This document shows positions 1 to 5,982 of a DNA stretch of 5,982 bases, one piece after another. The position numbers were made by a program, and so were the translations under genes. The notes beneath the pieces were generated by a model. That model was given only the letters and a program-made list of their open reading frames with translations. It did not search any database and was not told the DNA's origin. Within the stretch, counting starts at the first letter, position 1. Each line of letters starts with the position of its first letter. This stretch comes from Clostridiales bacterium (GTDB lineage Bacteria > Bacillota > Clostridia > Lachnospirales > WQUN01), in the NCBI GenBank assembly GCA_031269415.1, contig JAISZF010000107.1:1-5982 (forward strand). Reading direction: 5' to 3'.

Positions 1-1058
1 AGTCGCACATCGAGTCATATTTAAAAATGCCGGATGTTGACATTGTGGCGGGCGCGGATATTATCCCCGGCAAGGCTGAGGCTTTTTTTAAGCGGTTCGA
101 CGTAGACGCCCGCGTGTACTTAAGCACGGAAGAACTGCTGGAAAACGAAGAATTGGACGCGGTCAGCATTTGCACATATAACACCGCTCACGCTAAGTGC
201 GCCGTATTGGCGCTTAACGCCGGCGTCAATGTACTTCTGGAAAAACCCATGTGCGTTACCATTGAGGAAGCCGCGGAGATTGTCAAGGCCGAGAAGAAGA
301 GCGGCAAGGTACTGTCTATAGGTTTTCAGCCGCGTTTTGACCCCAATATGAAGATGATTAAGAAGATCGTCGAGTCCGGCGAACTGGGCGATATTTACTA
401 TATTCAGACGGGCGGCGGCAGAAGAAGGGGCATTCCCACCCCGTTCGGCACTTCCTTTATTCAGAAGGAAACTGGAGGTATAGGAGCGCTGGCGGATATC
501 GGCTGCTATTCTCTGGATATGGTGCTTAACGCCATAGGCTATCCCAAACCTCTGACGGTAACCGGTTATAAATCCTCGTTCTTCGGCAAGAGCAAGGACT
601 ATTTCCGCACGGAAGGCAAGCCGGAGAGCTACGCGGATATTTTTGGGGTTGACGACTTCGCGGCGGCGTTCATCCGCCTGGAAGGCGGTATTATTCTGGA
701 TTTCCGTATTGCATGGGCAATGCATCTGGATACGCCGGGCGACACGATAATCATGGGCAAAAAGGGCTCCCTGCGCATTCCTTCCACCGAGTGCTGGAAC
801 GGCAGCGTCGGCGGCGAGATGACAATTTATCACGACTTGGAAGGGCTGGGTACGGAAACGAGGGTGCCGACCATTGAGGATATTTCACAGGGGCTGTTCT
901 ATCAGAAGATCCGCTCGTTCCTGGACGCGGTGAAGAACGGAGGCGCGGCGCCCGTGCCCACGAGCCAGATTATTTACAATCAGGCTATCTTGGACGGGAT
1001 CGCGAAGTCCTCCGATCTGGGTCGCGAGATAGATATTGTAATTCCGGAAATATGCTGA
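1..1058 (+). CDS. Gfo/Idh/MocA family NAD(P)-dependent oxidoreductase, 5' partial
   Basis: Members of this family oxidise or reduce sugars, inositols and related polyols in the cytoplasm, using a nicotinamide cofactor bound by an N-terminal Rossmann fold. The first ATG is at 27, but the frame stays open to the left edge and reads SHIESYLK just before it, which is typical family sequence. The real start and the glycine-rich GxGxxG loop are therefore outside the window. Counting from the ATG at 27, residues 3-11 are a beta strand ending in the AGAD stretch. Residues 49-55 (CTYNTAH) correspond to the usual TPNxxH motif, with Tyr in place of Pro. Residues 70-75 (LLEKPM) are the hallmark EKP motif with the conserved Lys. 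Residues 149-164 (TGGIGALADIGCYSLD) are the C-terminal-domain motif, with Tyr where many relatives have His. The end, with AILDGIAKSSDLGREI, looks complete. The last codons overlap the ATG of the next frame (ATGCTGA). The substrate cannot be named from this sequence. Family assignment is very secure. Confidence 0.95.
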   Translation, partial: SHIESYLKMPDVDIVAGADIIPGKAEAFFKRFDVDARVYLSTEELLENEELDAVSICTYNTAHAKCAVLALNAGVNVLLEKPMCVTIEEAAEIVKAEKKSGKVLSIGFQPRFDPNMKMIKKIVESGELGDIYYIQTGGGRRRGIPTPFGTSFIQKETGGIGALADIGCYSLDMVLNAIGYPKPLTVTGYKSSFFGKSKDYFRTEGKPESYADIFGVDDFAAAFIRLEGGIILDFRIAWAMHLDTPGDTIIMGKKGSLRIPSTECWNGSVGGEMTIYHDLEGLGTETRVPTIEDISQGLFYQKIRSFLDAVKNGGAAPVPTSQIIYNQAILDGIAKSSDLGREIDIVIPEIC

Positions 1059-1358
1059 ATTACGCAAAAGAAGAAAAACAATACAGCGCCGGGGAGTTCT
1101 TAAGCTTTGTTGAAACGGAAACGCGAAAAACAGGCAATGAGGATAACCGTTATGAATTGATTGACAGATACATTTATATGATGTCGTCACCCACTTTGAC
1201 TCATCAGCGTTTGTCGAGGTTTATTTTTGGTATATTGGCTCTTTCCAAACTCGGGTGTGTTTGATATAATAGATCGCGATACGGGGCGCATTGTCATCTG
1301 GGATCACACCCGGATGTGGATTGAAACGGTATATTTCAGTCTTATTTTAAAGGCAAGA

Positions 1359-1385
1359 CAAGCGAGGCGCTATGCGCCCCGCTTG
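1359..1385 (+). terminator. Strong GC-rich hairpin, possible terminator
   Basis: The arms 1359-1370 (CAAGCGAGGCGC) and 1374-1385 (GCGCCCCGCTTG) pair over 12 positions with one A-C mismatch (1365/1379), around a three-base loop TAT. A short T-rich run (ATGTTTTCC) follows, so it could end the oxidoreductase/Uma2 transcript. The U tract is interrupted, so it may instead be only a structural hairpin. It lies inside the tail of the remnant's second frame, which supports that tail not being genuine protein sequence. Confidence 0.45.
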
Positions 1386-1390
1386 ATGTT

Positions 1391-1412
1391 TTCCTATTTG
1401 ATTCCTATTTGA
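1391..1412 (+). repeat. 11-bp perfect tandem duplication (TTCCTATTTGA x2)
   Basis: TTCCTATTTGA occurs at 1391-1401 and again immediately at 1402-1412. Because 11 is not a multiple of three, the second copy brings its TGA (1410-1412) into the frame of the C-terminal Uma2-like piece, creating the stop there. With a single copy the frame would run on to a TGA at about 1447. It looks like a slippage product directly after the 1359-1385 hairpin. Confidence 0.8.
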
Positions 1413-1460
1413 TAAGGCGGAAAGTAGGGAGTGTAATCAATCGTGACTGATAAACATTTT

Positions 1461-1489
1461 TTTACAAAAACTTCTTTATTATTTAGTAT
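1461..1489 (+). promoter_or_regulatory. Candidate sigma-70/SigA-type promoter in the intergenic gap
   Basis: TTTACA at 1461-1466 (one mismatch to TTGACA) is followed by a 17-bp AT-rich spacer and TAGTAT at 1484-1489 (four of six matches to TATAAT). The spacing is ideal, but the sequence is AT-rich, where such matches arise by chance. A transcript from here would start near 1496 and meet the terminator at 1544-1579 after less than 90 bases, so no normal gene is served by it. Confidence 0.3.
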
Positions 1490-1543
1490 GTTTAGCGAAA
1501 AATGACACGTAGACGCTTTACAGAGTTACCAACCCTTCATGGC

Positions 1544-1579
1544 AAAGGACGCGTAATTGAAGATTATCGCGTCCTTTTT
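1544..1579. terminator. Bidirectional intrinsic terminator between convergent genes
   Basis: AAAGGACGCG (1544-1553) pairs perfectly with CGCGTCCTTT (1568-1577). Inside it, TAAT (1554-1557) can pair with ATTA (1563-1566) around TGAAG, leaving a single bulged T. On the plus strand the stem runs into a five-T tract (1575-1579), a classic Rho-independent terminator. On the minus strand the same stem lies 8 bases beyond the stop codon of the surface-protein gene and ends with three T's, so it probably terminates that transcript too, somewhat less cleanly. Confidence 0.82.
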
Positions 1580-1586
1580 CATATTG

Positions 1587-4500
1587 TTAAAACCCGGTCA
1601 TTTCATCCAGCCTTTGCAGCATATCCAGCAGTTCCCCCACCGTAACCGGCGTGTCGGCGGGGAAACCGCCGCCTTTCAGCAGGCCAATACTATAAGCCGC
1701 TTGTAACGCGGGCAGGTACTCGTTTTTTACATACTCCGTACTCGCGGGGATTGTAAAATCCCTTCTGACAATATCGGACAAATCCGTTTGTGTTTTACGC
1801 GCGTACAGATTCATCAGCACATAAACAGCCTCCTGCCTCGTTATGGGATTTGCCGGCCCGTAAGTGGACAGCGGAAGCCCCATATGCTTTGCCAGCCACG
1901 CGAACGGCTCCGCTTCCCTTGGCGCGCCCGCGATCCTGGCCGCCGCGCCCGCCGCGGCGAAACGGGAAACGGTTGCTCCCGCCCCGCTTCTAAAGAAGTC
2001 CTCAAGGTGATACCTGGAAACTATGGCGTTTTTGCCGCCGGCGGACGGCGTGCGCTCAAGACCGGGTATATCCGTCATTCTGCCGCTGAAAACAAACGCG
2101 CCCGGCCTGATTTCCGAAACAGCCCTGTCGTCGCCGAAGTTAAGCACATTTCTGGGCGTCCAGCCCGTGTTTTCGTATTTATAGGCGTGTACGTCGCGCC
2201 TTGTGTCTAAATTCTTAGCGATTATAATGATCGGTTCCTCCACACGCGTCAGCGGGAAGGCGTAACGCAGGGTCGGCCTCAGATCCCTGTCCGCCACGCG
2301 ATCCAGCTCCCTTTTTACCGCCGCTTCCACGCGATCCAGGAACCGTACATACCTTTCCGGGCGATAGTCGCGATCGACGCCATGCTTAATATAATCGAGC
2401 GTATATTCGTCCTCGGTTTCTTCCGATACGCGTTCGGCAAGCTTTTTTATCAGTTCTTCATTCCACTCCCGAATATCCTCCAGAGAGCCCACCGCGGTTA
2501 TCGCCACGTCCGCCCCTCGGTTTTCCACGCCCGTATAGGTGCGCGGACTGCTCCATTCCACGCTGATCTTAATATAATAGTCCGCCGTATGCCCGGTCTT
2601 TATCTTGTCCATGGCCGAACGCACCGCATCGTTATAATTACCGTCCAAAGCGTTGGGCGACAGCAGTATCTCCATATCCCCGTGCGGAACGCGGATACCC
2701 TTTCCCGCAGCGTTAGCGGCGTTCACCGCGGAGGCGGGCAGGTAATACGTGGTCCGCCTGGCATTGCTTTCCGCCAGAAGCACAGGCGCCGCGCCCGCTC
2801 GCAGCAAGCCTTCAAACATATCCGGGCGGTAAACGGCCTCGAAAGTACTTTCACTGTTACGCGTCGTCCAGAACGGTGTCTTGAGCAGGTCGTTCAGTAA
2901 TTTTTTCAGGTATTCCACCCATTCGTTGGATTTATGATCATTGTCGCAGCTCTTTTGATCTATGTCGGTCTTTATCTGAATGACGTTTGTATAGATCGAA
3001 CCGTCCCCATTCGCGTCTATCATGCGGACGCGTATGGAATACAGGGCGCCCGGCTTCAGCCCGGAGAGTTTATACATAAATCGCCGATAACCGAAATCCG
3101 CCGATTCAGACGCCGAAAGCACCGAGGGTTTCATGGTAATCGGGCTTTGCCAGTCGGCTCCGTCCTCTTTCAACTGATATTGCAGGTTAAATACGTTTCC
3201 CAGCAGAGTGGTATCTGTAACAGGCGCGTCAAAACTGAATACCGTTTCCTTCGTTCTGTTATAAGCCTCGCCCTGCTCCGCCCTGAGATTTTTCGGGCTG
3301 TCCACCGGCGTGCTGGTAACGCTGATCCGGCTCCAGACGGAGACGATACGTTTATCATCTGTCACTCGAACCGTGCGCGCGTAATAGAAATAGATCTGAT
3401 TCGGCGTCAGCGTGTAGTCCGTAAATTCAATCGGGTTAAAACCCGGCCTGTATGAAGCCTTTGACGCGTCCAGAACTGTATAATTCGCGCCGTCATAGCC
3501 CTCAATATCCAGCAGGTTGGTGCGCCAGCCCGCTTTATCCGCGTCCGCGGGCAGGCTGTCCGCGTAGAAGCGCTCAAATGGCAGCCTGGAATTCAGCAGC
3601 TCGGGATTCATCTGTTTATCTTTGAGACGAATTATCTCGTATTCTATACGCTCGTCTTCCGACATTGGCTGAATCCAATCCCACAGAATCGTAACCATGC
3701 TTAAGCCGACATCTTTTTTATTTAAAACGGGCGACGAAGGTACTTGTTCATCCTCACCGGGCGTTTCCAGATCGCCCTTTGTGGTTATGCCCGCCATGCT
3801 TGACGGTTTGGACGCCTCTTCTATACGGGTCACACCGGACGCGGCTTTCTCGGTCAGCAGGATATCGGCGCAAAGGAAGTATTTCTGGTTTTTATCCATA
3901 CCGTCCAGTTTAAGGATAACATTAAACGACTCACGATCATTCAGAATGCTGTCCAAAGCCTCAGGCGTCAGGCTGATATTCGACACGCGCACGACTTTTC
4001 CCTTGCGCAGTGCCTCGCGGGCGTCAGCGTATCCCGCCGCCGCCATGGGAGTCTGTCCGTTGATAGTTGAGAAATACAGCGTATTGCCGTAAGCAGCGCT
4101 ATAGGGCACGTCGACCGACGCCGCTTTACGCCCATCGAAATCGAGCGGCATGAACCGCTCGCGCATCTGTCCCTCGCTCTGGCACACATACAGGTTCATC
4201 GTTACATTCTTGTCTGGATAAAGGGCCTGGCTGCTGACATAATCCACAATACGCCCGCCCGGCACGACGAACGACACTTTGAAAGACACCTCTTCCGGCG
4301 ACACTGATGTTACGGGCTCGCCCGCGGTAAAATCCTGCGGAGGCGGAACTTCCAACTGTGAGAGGTCGTTTAGAGTCATGCTGTCGTATAACGACGCGGT
4401 TATATCCACCGCCGCGCCGTTAACCGAAATAGGCTTAACGTTCAGGAAGTAAATGTTTGGGTAAAAGAAATCCACTTTCGCGCCCGTGGGCAGATTCGCG

Positions 4501-5982
4501 CCGGTTAACGCGGCGGGGACTTTAAACGACGCCTCGGCGTAATAGGTATACGCGGCGCCGACCCCGCCGGAATCCGTCCGACTGTTCAGCGAAACCTGTC
4601 CCGAAGTCAGCAATTTGCCGTCGGCGTCCGAATATTGCGCAAACAGCCCGCCGGACGAGGTTATTGTCATAGTGATAACGTCAAATAAATCCGGACTGTC
4701 ATTATTAGGCGTCAGCGATTTATTCAGCCTATATTCTATAACGAGCGGGTCGCCGCGATCCAACAGGGACTCTATGATCTCATGGCTCCCGATATCCCAT
4801 CGCGCGGTGAACTCCAGATCGGCCTGCTCGCCGTTGGCGGCGTCCGCCCTGGGGATCAGTTTATAATCCTTGACGATCTCAAAATTATTGGGCGCGCCCA
4901 CCGTCAATTTACCCTCGTCCGCTTTATAACGCAACTGCTGTGAATACACATTCCCGCTCGTGTCATTGGTAAAATTCTTCTCCAGGCTGAAAAAAACCTG
5001 ATAATACGCCTCCCATTGATTAGCCGAGTTAATGGTCAGCGGCATCATAAGCGGCGATTTCCCGTCACTGCGCATGATTACCGCGGGCCTGAGCGGCTGT
5101 CCGCTTTTCAGCATGTAATAGCCGGGATATCCGCCATAGGGCTTAATCATGGCGTAAAACTTTCCGTCCTGGCTTACTATTTCATAGTGAAGGAACGTAA
5201 ATACCCGCCCGACCGGTATAGTGGTTCTGTCGGCTTCTATGCCGCCGCCTGTCAGAGAAACACTCACGCGGTTAAACAACATGCCGGGCTTCAGGTTACC
5301 TAAGCGCGTTTCAAAGCGTTCGCCGCTCGCGTCCGTCCAACCCGCGCTTTTAATAACCGCTCCGCTGGTCGTGTTGATATTGCTGGCCGGCGTTGCTGTT
5401 CGCAGGTCGGACAAGGTAATCTGCATTTCATTCTTCGGATCGGGGCAGACCATTTCTATGCTGGCCGGCATAGGCCCGTTCGGCAGTTTGCTGAACGTTT
5501 TTGTGGTTTCATCATATTCCTTGGGAACGTCAAACCGCAGTATCAATTCGTTTTCAGGGGACCCCGGATGGGTGTCGGTTCCTCCCTCGCCCATTTCCAA
5601 ATATCCCGCGTACGCTTTGAGATCAGGGTCATAATCCAAAGCGAATCCGTCGGCTGTATTAAAATTATTGGCAAAGGGTATAGCGCGGAAGGTTTCCGTG
5701 GAGATACCCGTAAGCACTTTCAGCGTATCCTCGTTATGACCTGATGAAAAATCAGGCGGCTCGGATATATCGTCCGTATAATCCAACGCCACGTTAAATA
5801 TTCGCCCGGTTATCATATGATTAGTGACGTAATACATACGTCCATCCCTGGAATCCCATAAAAAATGGATCTCCTCGTTTCCGTAGCGGAATGAAAACCC
5901 CGTATCCGGAGTGATGATAAAGTGCGGCTTGAGGGAGGCGTACGGACTGGTCATTCCGTCGCTTAGCACCTGATACTTTGGC
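1587..5982 (-). CDS. Large multidomain surface protein: fibronectin type III modules and SLH-like C-terminus, 5' partial
   Basis: This is a secreted or cell-wall-associated protein of at least 1464 residues. The frame is open to the right edge (PKYQ precedes the GTG at 5967-5969) and no signal peptide is seen, so the true start lies outside; residues below count from that GTG. Residues 1-740 are beta-rich, with many Tyr/Thr/Ser strands, and I recognise no named domain in them. Two fibronectin type III-like modules follow, at about 745-890 (VTILWDW ... PNQIYFYYARTVR ... SRISVTS) and 891-1002 (SPKNLRA ... LKPGALYSIRVRMID). Residues 1065-1140 (YYLPASAVNAANAAGKGIRV ... LSPNAL) resemble a small beta domain common in Firmicutes surface proteins. 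Residues 1160-1225 are charged and helical. The C-terminus, about 1350-1460, is SLH-like: NPITRQEAVYVLMNLY, then AYSIGLLKG and TPVTVGELLDMLQRL. The second repeat lacks the usual Arg of the TRAE motif. The likely role is structural, S-layer-like or adhesive; no catalytic motif is visible. The ORF is certain, the SLH/FN3 class is likely and the exact function unknown. Its terminator lies immediately downstream. Confidence 0.9.
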   Translation of the reverse strand, partial: PKYQVLSDGMTSPYASLKPHFIITPDTGFSFRYGNEEIHFLWDSRDGRMYYVTNHMITGRIFNVALDYTDDISEPPDFSSGHNEDTLKVLTGISTETFRAIPFANNFNTADGFALDYDPDLKAYAGYLEMGEGGTDTHPGSPENELILRFDVPKEYDETTKTFSKLPNGPMPASIEMVCPDPKNEMQITLSDLRTATPASNINTTSGAVIKSAGWTDASGERFETRLGNLKPGMLFNRVSVSLTGGGIEADRTTIPVGRVFTFLHYEIVSQDGKFYAMIKPYGGYPGYYMLKSGQPLRPAVIMRSDGKSPLMMPLTINSANQWEAYYQVFFSLEKNFTNDTSGNVYSQQLRYKADEGKLTVGAPNNFEIVKDYKLIPRADAANGEQADLEFTARWDIGSHEIIESLLDRGDPLVIEYRLNKSLTPNNDSPDLFDVITMTITSSGGLFAQYSDADGKLLTSGQVSLNSRTDSGGVGAAYTYYAEASFKVPAALTGANLPTGAKVDFFYPNIYFLNVKPISVNGAAVDITASLYDSMTLNDLSQLEVPPPQDFTAGEPVTSVSPEEVSFKVSFVVPGGRIVDYVSSQALYPDKNVTMNLYVCQSEGQMRERFMPLDFDGRKAASVDVPYSAAYGNTLYFSTINGQTPMAAAGYADAREALRKGKVVRVSNISLTPEALDSILNDRESFNVILKLDGMDKNQKYFLCADILLTEKAASGVTRIEEASKPSSMAGITTKGDLETPGEDEQVPSSPVLNKKDVGLSMVTILWDWIQPMSEDERIEYEIIRLKDKQMNPELLNSRLPFERFYADSLPADADKAGWRTNLLDIEGYDGANYTVLDASKASYRPGFNPIEFTDYTLTPNQIYFYYARTVRVTDDKRIVSVWSRISVTSTPVDSPKNLRAEQGEAYNRTKETVFSFDAPVTDTTLLGNVFNLQYQLKEDGADWQSPITMKPSVLSASESADFGYRRFMYKLSGLKPGALYSIRVRMIDANGDGSIYTNVIQIKTDIDQKSCDNDHKSNEWVEYLKKLLNDLLKTPFWTTRNSESTFEAVYRPDMFEGLLRAGAAPVLLAESNARRTTYYLPASAVNAANAAGKGIRVPHGDMEILLSPNALDGNYNDAVRSAMDKIKTGHTADYYIKISVEWSSPRTYTGVENRGADVAITAVGSLEDIREWNEELIKKLAERVSEETEDEYTLDYIKHGVDRDYRPERYVRFLDRVEAAVKRELDRVADRDLRPTLRYAFPLTRVEEPIIIIAKNLDTRRDVHAYKYENTGWTPRNVLNFGDDRAVSEIRPGAFVFSGRMTDIPGLERTPSAGGKNAIVSRYHLEDFFRSGAGATVSRFAAAGAAARIAGAPREAEPFAWLAKHMGLPLSTYGPANPITRQEAVYVLMNLYARKTQTDLSDIVRRDFTIPASTEYVKNEYLPALQAAYSIGLLKGGGFPADTPVTVGELLDMLQRLDEMTGF

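Larger units (their letters stand above)
1052..1412 (+). pseudogene. Uma2 (DUF820) family endonuclease remnant, core deleted and frameshifted
   Basis: Uma2-family proteins are usually about 180-200 residues with a PD-(D/E)XK-like nuclease fold; their biological role is poorly known. The first piece, 1052-1264, encodes 70 residues with the family N-terminus: a YSAGEFLSF helix, then NRYELID and IYMMSSPTLTHQRLS (residues 33-55). It hits a stop at 1262-1264. The second piece is in the +1 frame at about 1227-1412; it reads GVFDIIDRDTGRIVIWDHT and then ETVYFSL, resembling the late GVREYWIIDP strand and C-terminus of the family. The central part, which carries the catalytic Asp, Glu and Lys (usual PDLVVEILSPS region), is absent. 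The two pieces total roughly 120 codons, so this is a decayed gene with an internal deletion and frame change, not a simple frameshift. The ATG at 1052 overlaps the stop of the upstream oxidoreductase gene, with only a weak GGAA ahead of it, suggesting translational coupling when the gene was intact. The N-terminal match is fairly clear; the C-terminal match is weaker. Confidence 0.68.

Noticed and set aside
27..29. ATG at 27 as the true start of the oxidoreductase
   Set aside because: The frame is open to the left edge with family-like residues (SHIESYLK), and starting here would remove the nucleotide-binding glycine loop.
120..833. 237-codon minus-strand frame
   Set aside because: It is wholly antisense to the clear oxidoreductase gene and its translation has no recognisable domain; it is a by-product of the codon bias on the other strand.
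885..1190. 101-codon minus-strand frame
   Set aside because: It straddles the end of the oxidoreductase and the start of the Uma2 remnant in antisense, and its Cys/His-rich translation matches nothing known.
1227..1264. Programmed frameshift joining the two Uma2-like pieces
   Set aside because: There is no convincing slippery site in a decoding context, and joining the frames would still leave out the central catalytic region, so an internal deletion explains the data better.
1502..1645. 47-codon plus-strand frame starting MTRRRFTEL
   Set aside because: It has no ribosome binding site, reads straight through the terminator hairpin and runs into the antisense of the surface-protein gene.
1920..1965. 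GC-rich near-palindromic tract (GCGCCCGC / GCCGCGG) as a regulatory structure
   Set aside because: It is inside the surface-protein frame and simply encodes an Ala/Gly/Arg-rich stretch.
2382..3455. Two plus-strand frames of about 172 codons inside the surface-protein gene
   Set aside because: They are antisense to a continuous, domain-bearing frame and their translations are Arg/His-rich without family features.
5967..5969. GTG at 5967-5969 (minus) as the true start of the surface protein
   Set aside because: The frame continues to the window edge, there is no ribosome binding site in the few bases visible, and a surface protein should begin with a signal peptide, which is absent.

Overview
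The window looks like chromosomal DNA of a Gram-positive (Bacillota, probably anaerobic clostridial) bacterium. The main reason is a very large surface protein with fibronectin type III modules and a C-terminal S-layer-homology (SLH) type region. A Gfo/Idh/MocA sugar oxidoreductase and an Uma2-type gene remnant fit that setting but are not diagnostic. Base composition is balanced by eye and similar across the window. The lineage is an inference; there is no rRNA or other marker gene here.

Layout. Positions 1-1058 (+) hold the C-terminal ~350 codons of a Gfo/Idh/MocA-family NAD(P)-dependent oxidoreductase; its Rossmann start lies left of the window. Its stop codon overlaps an ATG that opens an Uma2 (DUF820) family remnant at 1052-1412 (+). 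That remnant keeps an N-terminal piece and a C-terminal piece in different frames, and the central nuclease core is missing. A strong hairpin and an 11-bp tandem duplication sit at the end of the remnant. Positions 1413-1586 are a short AT-rich intergenic stretch with a promoter-like pair of hexamers and a good intrinsic terminator. From 1587 to the right edge, the minus strand carries one enormous reading frame (at least 1464 codons, 5' end outside the window) for the secreted or cell-wall-attached multidomain protein.

How it fits together. The plus-strand genes and the minus-strand surface-protein gene converge on the 1544-1579 hairpin, which probably terminates transcription from both sides. 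There is no sign that the oxidoreductase and the surface protein act together. I see no tRNA, rRNA, CRISPR array, intact insertion sequence or recognisable defence system. The most unusual points are the eroded Uma2 gene coupled to the oxidoreductase, a possible small RNA unit in the intergenic gap, the degenerate SLH-like anchor, and the long unassigned N-terminal part of the surface protein.
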